Assembly (NCBI GenBank): GCA_910574455.1
Contig: CAJSYZ010000002.1
Span: forward strand, 2,815,671 to 2,879,670
Origin: Trichaptum fuscoviolaceum
Taxonomy: Eukaryota; Basidiomycota; Agaricomycetes; Hymenochaetales; Trichaptaceae
DNA length: 64,000 nucleotides
Direction: 5' to 3'
A program made the position numbers and the translations under genes. Below, piece by piece: positions 34,002-44,698 of this stretch; position 1 is the first letter of the stretch; every line of letters begins with the position of its first letter. The notes beneath the pieces were generated by a model that searched no databases, was not told the origin of the DNA, and saw only the letters and a program-made list of their open reading frames with translations.

Positions 34002-36108
34002 TCAAACAGCTGTTTCATGTATGAGCTTCAGAGCAGCTCCCGACCGTGGCTCGATCTTGCATTTAAACGGTTTAGGCCGACTTGTAACCTCTTTGAGACA
34101 ATATCCTGTATATGAGAAACCAGAAAACACACCTTAAAAACCCGGAGCTGAACTCTGGATCGGGTTGTATCACATTTCCATTCTCATCAACTGCTTTAGA
34201 GAGGTTGAAACTGGCGAGAATGCTGGCTATAGTTATCCATACGGTCGCCTCCGCGAAGTACCGTCCTGGGCAGATCCTGGAAAATTAAGTTCAGAACATC
34301 AGCTTCTTGACTCAGCTTCTGGACTCATCAGCATGTTCCGCACACCTTCTACCAGCACCAAAACCCTCTATGGGGTAGTCATTAACACCTGTGGCAGACT
34401 TTCCTATGAATCTTTCCGGCTTGAACGCCATTGGCTCGGGGTATAAAATTTCATCGTGAAGTATCCCCCTGAACATATGCGTTCAGCATGAGACTCATTG
34501 GTCCTCCGAGAAGTTTACTTGCCATGCATTCACAATCATAGTCGTTTTCTTCGGAATCCGCATGCCGTTGTAGACGTTCTCGCTCGAAGACATATGCGGC
34601 TGCCCTAGGGGGACCACTGGGTTCCATCGAAGGCATTCCAGTACCAGTCCGCTGACGTACGGCAATTTACTGCGATCTGCATAATTGGGGAGTCGGGAAT
34701 TTCCAACCATCTCATCGATCTCTTCCTGCGCTCGCTTTTGCACATCTGGGTACAGAAGCATTGCGAGAAAGAAACCGAGGATTGTAGAGACCGTCTGCAT
34801 GAACAGATCATTAATTAATGAACTTGTTATCATTGGACGAGTACAGAGGCATACTGTTTCTGCGCCGGCTAAAAAGGTTAGGATTAAGGAATAGGTCGAA
34901 TTTGACATGCAAGATAGTTCAAAATGCATACCGGCATAGCTAACAGCAGAGACATCTTTCAATATATTTTCGTCGTAATATTTTGCCTTTCCAAGAGCAA
35001 GACTTTCTAGCCCCGAGGTCGCAATCGATGGAACCGCCTTGCCCTCTGCCTGTGATCGTTTAGTGCTCCTATAATACCAGGCTTAATACCGATCTAATTA
35101 ACACTTACAACAGAGCGTTTTGCCATCTTAAAGGGCTCCTCTATCATAGCTCCGGTATGTTTGGCCCACTCTGCTGCTTGCCTCTTGAATTTTGCTCCCG
35201 GGAACCAAACTGGTATATGTTTTACTTGGAAAGGAATCAGGGACAACCCGTGAGGCATCTAAGTACTTGCACCTCACATGCGGGGAAATAATCGACCATG
35301 TACGTGCCAAAGAGGCCACACTTTGCAAATGTCGATAGTGCATCGTCCGATAGTTGCACATAGTAGTCATTTTCAGTGGTGATTTGATAGCCGTACGAGA
35401 TCTTCATAATTATGGCCGCATTTTCCCTACAGGCCTAAATTGTCAGTGGGCGATCAGGCGCGGAAGGATCTATAACGCAGTACTTGCGAACGTGCAGAGC
35501 GTAGTCGGCTGGATTGTCCAAAAGACTGCGCAAGAGAGAGTGCGCCTCTTTCATTTGAATGTCATAGTAAGACTTTGCAGACGTCTGGTTGAAGTATTTG
35601 TTAATCAGTCGCCTATGTCTCCGCCAATCATCTCCATATGGGATCGAAGACATGAGCCATCGCCAGCCAACTCTTCAAGAGAGAAGGGACTTTGTTAAAT
35701 GTACTCCTGAACAATATTTGAAGTTTGGCTCACAGTTCATTGGCCATCACTCTATTAGGTCGAGCGGAGTAGATGGAGCTCTGGTTTTCCATGAGATCTT
35801 TGACTGCTTTCCGTGAGTTGAGAACAACTGAATGATGCCCAAGGACATTGAAGTATACGACATCCCCTGAGAAGTGTCAGACGGTCAGATGAAGGAAGGT
35901 CCATAGCCTGCTTACCGTAAGTTTTCTTCCAGTCCACATATGTCTTCCAAGGATAGTTGGTGACCGCTGGGAGGTTTACGTGCCCAAGGAAGGCCGTTCT
36001 GGGGCCGGGAGGAAGCCGAGGGGAGGAGCGCGAGAAGAAGGCTTTATAGATTGCGCATAGCAGACCCAGTATGAACAAGTCAATGAAAACGGTTGCGCGA
36101 GAAAGCAT
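34002..36108 (-). CDS. Cytochrome P450 monooxygenase
   Basis: Membrane-anchored P450. The N-terminal anchor MLSRATVFIDLFILGLLCAI leads to LPPGPRTAFLGHVNLP. Then SIPYGDDWRRHRRLINKYFN (C-helix), a distal region with ETVSTILGFFLAMLLYPDVQ and AQEEIDEMVG, LPYVSGLVLECLRWNPVVPL (K-helix ExxR), FKPERF, and the heme motif FGAGRRICPGRYFAEATVWI split by an intron after the second Arg of the motif. The last exon ends KLIHETAV at 34002. About ten short introns. This form resembles the large basidiomycete P450 clans with xenobiotic or secondary-metabolite substrates; substrate unknown. It is divergent from YTH1. Confidence 0.88.
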
Positions 36109-36580
36109 TTGCGAAAGGATACAAAATTACGACAAGGGACCAGCAGAGTCGTTGAATTGAGAGTTGTTGCCTCTACCGCCAAGATATAGCAGCGACACCT
36201 TTCAATCCTGATGACATATATCGAAATCAAACCGATACACATCATTCAGATTATTCGCTCTGGGGAACCTGGACCTATAGAAACACTGCTCTCTCCGTTG
36301 CTTGGAAGGTACAGCATGTTCGAAGCAAGACAAAACAGCATCCGAGACAAGCCATGGGTGAACGATTCCTGAAGAGAGCATTGCAAAGACCAAGAGAGAC
36401 CGAACGTGTACATGAAAACCAGTGTTCTTTGATGTATGGCCAGGGCGAAAGCAAGTTGCTCTCACAGTTCGAGTTCTTTCATTTTAAACATAGGGAGGCG
36501 TGCGAACTTTTCAACTTGAAGTAGTACTAAAAATATGACTAAGCACCGACTCATCTCAGTTCAAGTGCTCACCATTTGGC
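36109..36580. promoter_or_regulatory. Divergent intergenic region, P450 and YTH1
   Basis: About 470 bp between two divergent start codons, so it should hold both promoters. Short open frames only. No clear TATA box or repeat was seen. Confidence 0.4.
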
Positions 36581-37694
36581 TTGTCGCTGAACTCCCTTGA
36601 CACTGTTGCAATGCAAGACCCTTTAGCTGGACCTTCGTCACTGCGTGATATTGTTCGGCCACAATTTCACCAGGTTAACTTAACTGCTGAGTCTTTCGTC
36701 AAGGACAAGCTCGGCGTAAAGCTTGATAAAGGTTTGAGTTCTCACTTATTGTTGAATGATAGTACTCAGCTCCGTGGAAGACGACCAGATATGCCGATTG
36801 GCGCTTACACCCTCCGGGTGCCCTCTTGGACCCCTGCACTGTCCGCTTCGCCATACAAAGCCGTCTGCCCAGAATTTCCAGCCACCAAAACAACTTCCAG
36901 TCCATCCTCGAGACCGAGAACGGCTTGCGACCGTTTGCAAACATTGGCTTCGTGGGCTCTGTAAGAAAGGAGATGCCTGTGAATTCTTGCATGAGTATAA
37001 TCTAAGGCGTATGCCTGAATGTTGGTGGTATGCAAAATTTGGATTCTGTCAGGCTGGAGATGAGTGTTTGTACGCGCATCCAAAGGAGAAGAAGATCGAG
37101 TGTCCAGATTATAAGCGAGGCTTCTGCAGGCTAGGTGAGTTGATGTGCTCCATAACGAATGAGTGGGCCTGACACGGATCTCCCTACAGGTCCACACTGT
37201 CCGAGAAAGCACGTCAGAAGAGTTGCGTGTCAAAATTATCTAACTGGCTTCTGTCCATTAGGACCCGAATGTCCTCGCGGCCAGTGAGTGAAATCTATCC
37301 ACTCATCAGCCAAATACTTATATCCCTCTCACATAAGTCCCAAACCTGATATACCGACATCAAAAGATTATAACCCCCCATCACCCCCGTCCCCGAAGGA
37401 ATTGGGACCGCCCCCTCCAGGCTTCGGACGCTACGCTGACTTTGATCGTGGTTCTGGAGCAATGGCTGCACAGAATAACCATGGCCAGTCTGGAAACTAT
37501 ACTGGTCCTCGCAGAAACCTGGATGAGGTACTGTGCTTCAAGGTATGCCAGCATTTCTCCCTTGTCGTTGATCAGTACTCATGATCTGCTTTCAGTGTGG
37601 TGAAAAGGGTCACTACGCGAACCATTGTCGTAATCGGAATGTTCCAGGATTCCGCGGTGGTGTTGAGCGCAGGCGATTTGGCAACGAAGATTAG
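36581..37694 (+). CDS. mRNA 3-prime processing factor YTH1/CPSF30
   Basis: Subunit of the cleavage and polyadenylation factor that contacts the AAUAAA region. After DPLAGPSSLRDIVRP and ESFVKDKLGVKLDK come five CCCH fingers: CRLALTPSGCPLGPLHCPLR-H, CKHWLRGLCKKGDACEFLH, CWWYAKFGFCQAGDECLYAH, CPDYKRGFCRLGPHCPRKH and CQNYLTGFCPLGPECPRGH. A Pro-rich linker leads to a CCHC knuckle, CFKCGEKGHYANHC, as in the animal CPSF4 and filamentous fungal forms but not in yeast Yth1. Start may be Met 36581 or Met 36611. Introns at about 36734-36779, 37133-37190, 37284-37338 and 37542-37595. Confidence 0.92.
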
Positions 37695-38112
37695 TGATTG
37701 GGTTGATGGACCTGCAGTTTTTTCCTCGTGGTCCCAGGTATATACGTTTTGTTATCTGTAGGCCAACGTTTTCTTCAAATGACTTAAAGTGTGCCTTTGA
37801 TACCAGCTTGCAATACTGAGTTTAGCGATAATTTATTGTACGATATGGCTCAGATGCGGGTCAGTGTACGGCTTGAACACGGAGAGAGAACGCATACGAA
37901 CCGGGCTCCAACGGAATTAGAAACGCTGGAGTCTCAGGCTGTCTACAAACGCCAGCAACGAACTGATTCATGACCTGTAGGAAAGGCTGAGCAAGAGTCC
38001 GAGTCCTCCGGGATATCGTTTGATTATGGCCATTAGGGAATATGTATAAATTCCCCTATTACGAGCACAGAGAAACCTCACTTCCACCCGAATTAACACT
38101 GACAAAAGCACA
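37695..38112. other. Intergenic, no gene seen
   Basis: About 420 bp between two plus-strand genes. A TATAAAT near 38043 and a GAGTCCGAGTCCTCCGG stretch near 37996-38012 lie 60-120 bp upstream of the alcohol dehydrogenase start and may belong to its promoter. Confidence 0.4.
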
Positions 38113-39403
38113 ATGAGTGAGACGAAGCTGCCTGGATCATACAAAGCAGGTATGTTCATGCTTCCATTTTTTCCAGAGCCTTCCGGGATGGACGCTGGCT
38201 AACCTGATGTTTCAGTTGTCTGCCCGGGTCCGAACCAAGGCTGGAAGATCATCGATGTTCAAACTCGGGAATTGAATCCACACGAAGTCTTCATCAAGGT
38301 GCACTCTTCCGGAATATGCGGCTCTGATCACTTCGTGGAGGACGGTACATGGCCGGGCGTCGACTATCCGCGCATCGCAGGTCATGAGGTGATAGGCCGG
38401 GTGGTTGCGACCGGCTCGGCAGCCGACCGACAACGTCTGAAGGTCGGGTCACTTGTCGGTATAGGCTGGAGTGGAGGGTACTGCCATACTTGTGGGCCGT
38501 GCATGCAAGGAGATTTTGCTGGTTGCAAGACAAGCCAATACAGCGGCTTCTCCTTCGATGGAGGCCATGGAGAGTATGCGTATGCGCCCGAGACAGGTGA
38601 GTTTCTCATCTAATGCATGAGCCACGTTTCGTATAATCAATTTAACTTTGTCTTAGCTGTCGTTAGCATCCCGGAGGAGGCGCTGAAGAATGCATCTTAC
38701 GCAGAGCTAGCACCTCTCATGTGTGCTGGAACGACAGTTTTCGGTGCCATTCGGACAAGCAAGTGGAATCCTGGCGACATCTGCATAGTGCAAGGCATCG
38801 GTGGCCTTGGACATCTTGCTATCCAGGTGAGCAGGATCGGCTAGCTTTCACCCGAAAAGCGTCACTGACGAAAGCCCTCCCCAGTATGCCGCTAAACTCG
38901 GACTTAAAGTCTACGCGGTCTCGTCTGGGACTTCAAAGGCGGAGCTTGCGAGAACGCTGGGTGCTCACGAGCATGTGGACTCCTCTCAGGTCAACCTCGT
39001 TGAGTACTTCCAGGCGTTAGGAGGTGCGAAGCTTATACTCTGCACGGCGCCTTCCGCAAAGCACATAACGTCAATCATCCCTGCTGTTGGCCGTAATGGT
39101 ACAATCACGCTTGTGTCGGCAGCTACGGACGGGAACATCGAGGTCTCCAACCTCTTACTCAACATGAACAGAGCCAAACTACGCGGGTGGTCCTGCGGAG
39201 CAAACTCCGATTCCGAGGAGTGCATACGGTTCTCGACATTGGCGGGTGCGTCCCCTTCTTTGACTTTTATTAGATGATCCCTAATGAAAGGCGTAGATAT
39301 TAAATCGATGGTCAAAACATTTCCACTAGAACAATTTGACGAGGCGTACCAAGATCTAATCACTGGACGACCACAATTCCGGAATGTCATAGTCTTCCAA
39401 TGA
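38113..39403 (+). CDS. Zinc-dependent alcohol dehydrogenase, MDR family
   Basis: NAD(P)H-dependent oxidoreductase of the medium-chain zinc family. It starts MSETKLPGSYKAVVCPGPNQ. The catalytic zinc ligands lie in SSGICGSDHF and GHEVIGRV; structural zinc ligands in YCHTCGPCMQGDFAGC, four Cys; and GHGEYAYAPE follows. The Rossmann fold reads VQGIGGLGHLAIQYAAKLGL. Introns at about 38157-38215, 38597-38656, 38827-38884 and 39245-39297. The protein ends TGRPQFRNVIVFQ, about 350 residues. Substrate unknown. It lies between YTH1 and a second Zn2Cys6 regulator. Confidence 0.9.
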
Positions 39404-39663
39404 AGTACACATATTAAGAACAACAAATACGCGCAAGGGTCCTATGATTAAGACGATTACATTTCGTGTAGTAGAGCAGATAGACAGCAGATCCTAAATC
39501 TTTAGACAATGGAAAGCGTAATGTAATATACACAAATGGTACGACTACAAGTAACGGAACAAGGCCACGGATACAGCAAATCCTGCAGAAATGAATCAAA
39601 AAAGTGAGTATCCAATAAGGTCCCCATTTAGATCAAAGAGAAACGAGCAATGATTTATGAGCT
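39404..39663. other. Convergent intergenic region
   Basis: 260 bp between two convergent stop codons; A/T-rich, likely overlapping 3-prime UTRs. Nothing else seen. Confidence 0.4.
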
Positions 39664-42594
39664 CTATAGCATGTAAGAGCTCGACGACGAAGGGTGCGTC
39701 GGAGGTGATTGTGAAAACTCGACTGGAGGTGTCGACCACGCAGACGACGGGGTCTGTGAGGAGGCCATCTGTGTAGACATGTGGACCTGGACGCCGTTGA
39801 GACCAATGTTCGGTGACGCCATCGTGCTGGGTGTTGCAACGGGAGGGGTTGCGGGAAGAGGCGCGCCCACACCATTTTCAGGGCCCTCAAAGGCGCTTGT
39901 GTGCGAAAAGGGATATAGCCGTGAGCTAATCTCAAGGGGTTTTTCTTGTTTCGTTCTGTTGACAATTTCATTCATAAGAGTCTTGAGAAGTTTTTCCTGT
40001 CGTACTGTAGAAAGGGAAATAAAAATGGTTACAAAATAACAATAGGTGTCTCATGGCGGAAAGCTTACCCCCTACTGGCGAAATTTCACCAAAATCTACC
40101 ATAGCATTCCTGATCGTCTCCCAATGAGCATGCATGACGTCGATTAGTAAAGGATACTGACCTTAAAGCGTTTATTTCTCCCCAAACCTCAATCTCTCTC
40201 GATGCTTCACCAATTTCAATCATGTACTTGCAAACCTGAACCTTGACAACAGCGGCCAAATACCAACATATCTCGATGCGAGGGACAACGGTAAGATGAA
40301 AATCTTTAGATAAGTATATAATTTTACTCACTGTTGCGAATGGATGTAACTTCGCGATAGGACGAGGATAGAAGACAGTTGAATATGCAGTGGCCTTCTG
40401 GAAAACGTAGTATGCATCCAGAATAGCATCGGCTGCTGCAAGGCACCTGCGTGTCGACGGAATGGACATATCCTCGAAGTTAAGGTACGGGTTATGCAGC
40501 GTTATGGTCGCGCTACAATGAGGTCTTCGATCAGCGGATTGTCCATTGGCCATGCACGCTGAACTCACGCATGAGGTACAAGGTGGACCAAGTACAGGTC
40601 CGTATCAATGGCCTCTGGGTTTTGTGAATGGTTGAGAGTGAAGAGGTAGTTTTTATATTCGTCGGGTAAGCTTGTCAGAAAATCCTCTGCCACAAGTCTG
40701 TCCAGGTCGTGGAAAGCCGGTCGCACGTATGGATCATCTGTTTTACGCGGTGATGTCGGGTGTTGAAGTTGATATTCTGTGTTATGGTCTGTGACTTCAC
40801 CGAAGAGCATCACCGCCTTTATGAGGAGGAGGAATGAGTCAGTATACTGTGGATGGTGTGTGGTGAACACATCCGGGGTGTGCAAATTTTGCGGATTGCT
40901 GGCGATGAGTTTCTACGAATCACGTCAGTATATGACAATGGGGGACGTATGTATCAACGTACGTCGGTTTCAAAGTCACGTCGGCGTAGCGGCAGTTCTG
41001 TTGCGATGTGCTTATATTCAATGGCGTGTAGCCAGCCTCCAACGGACACAATGCGGTCAAAGATTATTGACATCCACCAGGTTCTTCGCCGCATCTATGA
41101 GCATGATTAGCCGAGTGATATAGTCTACTGAACGAGCCTCATATACCTCGAGGTCTTTCTGGTCTTTCGGAGGGGCGAGATAAGCCCCCGGCGATCCACT
41201 TCCATGAGTAGTGAATGTCCCTGGGTGGTTGAGACGGAGTGGTACAGCAACTCGAGTCTGGAAGCCCGCGAATATCCACACTTCAACCCAACGTCCTTCG
41301 GAGTAGAAATACCATGAAATAATGATGCAAGCTTGCAAAACATGAAATATGTCTGCACCACTAGCCATTGTACGGTCAATGTACTGTCTTGTCTTGCCGG
41401 CATGATAATCCGCAAATGTGTCTCGCCGAATGCCATCAGGAGTCATATATGCATCGGTTGACATCCAGCGAGAAGCTGATGCACACTGTCGTACGGAGGG
41501 GATGATAAATTTTAAACCAACCAGACAATGAGCGAGAACGTACAATAGCATGTAGCAAGGCAGAGTGTGGAAATCGTGGGTCTTTAGGACTCAAGTCCAT
41601 TGATGCGAGAAAGGAGGGACGATGCAAAATTCGAGAGCCGCACGGATCGCACGTGAAAAAAACGTCAATTCTGTTCAGATTGTAGTGTCAGGATATTATT
41701 AGCGGCCATCACGAGTAACAGGGCAACTTGCATTCGTCTCATTTCCATCGGATCAGGCAGATCAGGATTCCAGCCGTGCGCAATCAACTTTAGTAACGCC
41801 TCGGGTCCACCACCCTGAATCTCTGGCGAGGAAGTAGAACTGCGTGGCTGAGACGCTGGGCTTGTGCTGCGGATAGAGCTAGTGACGTCTAGGCCAGCCC
41901 GAGGCAATGAAATCTCTTGCCGAGGCAGTGGAGGAGCTGAAGCCATCCGTTCAGGCGATGTTACTATGAAAGACTGGGGAGCTAGGGAAGCAAGGCGAGC
42001 CGCAGCAGGAGAACTGTGGTTGGAGAAGGATGCATCGTTGGCAGGTTGTGCATGAACTCCCCCAACCTCTTGAAGCCTATGTTTAAGATCGGCTTTTTGT
42101 GGCAGTTTAGATCATGCTTGACGGATTGAAGAGAGCACATACAAATCTGTTCTTCAAGCTGTCTGATTTTGTCGGCTGGATTGATAGATTCTGCGAGAGT
42201 TAGGCCCTCGATTGGATCATAGGAGCATTGGGGTTCTTCAGGATGACTAGAGAGGTGAACAGTTTTATAAGTATCACGCTTTCCGGCATAAACTGAAGAG
42301 GTTGACTTACGCGTAACCATCGGGAGCTGGTACTGATATAATTCCTTTCCAATGCTTGACACACTGGCCGCAATGCGGGCGAGCGGCGTCGCATTTCTGC
42401 CATTGCACAAATGCTTCATAAGTAGCTGCATCTCGACGAGGGCCGGCTTGGGCGTACCAGCTTCTTCTTGCGACAGGTCCGACACGCCTGAGGCGGATGT
42501 CAGTACCAGCATCCAGCATTTCTACACAGGAATTGGAGCTCACTTGGTTTCTACGAAGTGTTGGACCCGACGAGCTCGACGCTGCCCGGGGCAT
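39664..42594 (-). CDS. Zn2Cys6 transcription factor with fungal_trans domain (second copy)
   Basis: Nuclear regulator related in layout to the one at 29 kb. It starts MPRAASSSSGPTLRRNQ, then across an intron ACRTCRKKKL, and across another KCDAARPHCGQCVKHW with the sixth Cys in EEPQCSYDP. The linker has ADKIRQLEEQI (coiled coil). GGPEALLKLIAHGWNPDLPD and FFTCDPCGSRILHRPSFLAS begin the fungal_trans region, with PRFPHSALLHAI, RQYIDRTMASGADIFHVLQA and WVEVWIFAGFQTRVAVPLRL following. The final exon (39975-39664) is Ser/Thr/Pro-rich and ends SSSSYML. Internal exon limits near 41660-41700 and 40880-41110 are uncertain. About 750 residues. Confidence 0.8.
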
Positions 42595-43142
42595 TGACGA
42601 GAATGAAAGAGTGGATTGGTAGGGGAGAGGAGGATGGCAGCGGAATTGAAGGTCGCGGGTGCTTGGCGACACGAAAGGTAATTATGGGAAGCGAGCCACG
42701 TGGTTATATCCGTGTAGCTACCATCGGCATCGCATCCGGCCTTTTCTCTTTTAACTCTACTCCCTCTTCCAACACAGGAGTCTCCAAGTTGTATCAAACA
42801 TGAAACCCAAAATCTGAAGATCTTATATAGTAGCAAGAAGCTGTACGTCGTGCTCAAATTTTACGTCTCCTGGCCAGATCCGAGGAGCACCCGATGGCCA
42901 GGTTTATATTCATTTTTTGCTACGTTCCAGACAGAGATTTAGTTTATCGTGAACAATTTATCTGCACGTAAAAGTAGACCGTGGATGGCAGTATAGACCT
43001 TGCATCTCCGAGGAAATGGGGAGCACCCGCATAGATCCGGGCAAAGGAGCGCGCTAGCCAGGTCTTGCATTCTGAGGGCTGCGCCTGAGTGTCGGACACC
43101 TTTATTTGCCACCCGAAATGCCCGGTACGTAAATGACCAGCT
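42595..43142. other. Intergenic, no gene seen
   Basis: About 550 bp between two minus-strand genes, probably the promoter of the second regulator and the 3-prime UTR of the YjbQ gene. No motif or repeat recognised. Confidence 0.4.
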
Positions 43143-44169
43143 TCAAAGAAATAGTTTTATTGCTTTCATGTGGCTATGTGTCTCATTGTACAGATGCACC
43201 AACGAGCTCGGATAGGAATTGCTTAGGTCTAAGGTCTTCGCAAAGGTATCAAGGTCAAAAATTATGTTCAAGCTGGAATATTCAGGACTGGATACATACA
43301 GAATTGTAGCTACAATACGGCGCACATGCGGTTGATGGCGGAACTCCGTCAAGTAAATTCCTGGAGCGCATCAAGAAATGATGCGCGAACATAGAGATTA
43401 ACGTCAACTATGTATCAGGAAATCTCCGCGGGGGGAACCACAAACCTTGCCAAGTCCCTAAGTTCAGTCTTCCGTCTGTGATGGGAATCTGAATAGAAGT
43501 GCCGACAAGAGTTGATTTCGTGTGAGATACTCTGGTTGGCGATAGGTAGAGTGTAAGCTAGTTTCAAAGCAAGGGCTGGTGCTTCCTTACGAATCACTAC
43601 GAGACGTTTAGCAATTCTCGACAGCAAATTGTATCAAGGGTTGGTGAGCTTACTCTGGACCTTCGTCAGTGTGCGTCCAGTTAAGCGATTCTGGCACAAT
43701 CGTGTCAAGAGCCATATTCATGTCTATAACAAGTGAGTGCATCGATCAGGGAGTGTCATCGTGACATTAGTACATAAGTATAATACAAAAGGTGTAAATA
43801 CTGTACCTCTGCGAACATCTGAGGCGGAACAGAATTTATGTGAGCTCGCTAACCAGGATAGCATGACAGTAAGATAGATTATACCAGGATCATAATTCTC
43901 GTTCACAGTCAAGCCACAGGATGTGTGCTGCCTGGTATTATTGTCAAGCCGTCTCTCAAGACTAGCTTAGCATGACACTGGTACTCACACAAACAGATAT
44001 AGTATACCTATCTAGATGGATAGCTTAGCTGTTCATCCTTGGTCACGGCCATGTTACTAGTCACCTTCACGTTTTCTACACCGGGGCGGATATGTCCCAG
44101 AACTTCTTCGGTTACAAGATGGCATCCTTTAGAGCGCCTAGAAAGGGTGAACTCCTTTTGCCATGGCAT
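43143..44169 (-). CDS. YjbQ/UPF0047 family protein
   Basis: Small conserved protein of the YjbQ fold, whose bacterial members have weak thiamin phosphate synthase activity; true role unknown. Assembled from small exons: MPWQKEFTLSRRSKGCHLVT to GVENVK (44169-44065), 23 nt (44011-43989), QHTSCGLTVNENYDP, 12 nt (43818-43807), DMNMALDTIVPESLNWTHTD, then SHTKSTLVGTSIQIPITDGR with LNLGTWQG, and IYLTEFRHQPHVRRIVATIL. The QHTS, NENYDPDVRRD, DEGP and GTWQGIYL blocks are the family signature. The C-terminus after VATIL is uncertain: the frame runs to 43143, but homologues end soon after this point, so a last intron is possible. The join before SHTKST is also tentative. Confidence 0.8.
43807..43818 (-). 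other. 12-nt microexon of the YjbQ gene
   Basis: On the minus strand ATGTTCGCAGAG lies between GCCTCAG and GTACAG. It joins CCT-G to AC-ATG-AAT and gives Pro-Asp-Val-Arg-Arg-Asp-Met, matching the family consensus DPDVRRD. The first five exons add up in frame. Confidence 0.8.
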
Positions 44170-44698
44170 TTCTTCTGAGAGCCTAGAATACTGGAAAATC
44201 AAGTCTGGAAGAAACAAGATGAGCGACTTGAGAGAGTATGAGATGGCAGTCAACTCACAACTTGAACTTTTGTGACATCATGATGCCACATCATCACCTT
44301 CCAAGTTCCGAGTCTACTACATCTGCGGAGATTGAAGTGTTTGGCATTTCTAACATATCGGGAGATGTAGGTTTAAGAACCAAATAATATTATATGTACC
44401 ACCGAACGCTTGACTTCAACTTCAACTGGCTTTTTCGACAATCCAACTAGTACCCAAAGACTCAGCTTAATGTTTCCGAGTCAGGGTCAAAGTAAAAGTG
44501 GAAAGTTAACCGACCGCCGAAGAAAGGGACCTCCGAGTCGGCCTCTTCCGAACTGCCATGAGAGCGTTCAACTGCATGCTCGTGACACTTACTGTACCAT
44601 GATCTACCAAACGCGAACTTGGGTACTGTACATACATCACATCAGCTTGACCTTCATCGTGCGCCTTGAGAATTCGGACGCAGAATAATCCAATAGCC
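44170..44698. promoter_or_regulatory. Divergent intergenic region with CCG-AGT-CGG site
   Basis: About 530 bp between divergent start codons. CCGAGTCGG at 44533-44541 is another CCG-N3-CGG palindrome, and CCGAGTCAG lies near 44477. An alternative upstream start of the YjbQ frame (44253) reads into this region but lacks similarity. Confidence 0.4.

Noticed and set aside
44170..44253. Upstream Met at 44253 for the YjbQ protein.
   Set aside because: Family members begin close to MPWQ; the extra residues are not conserved.
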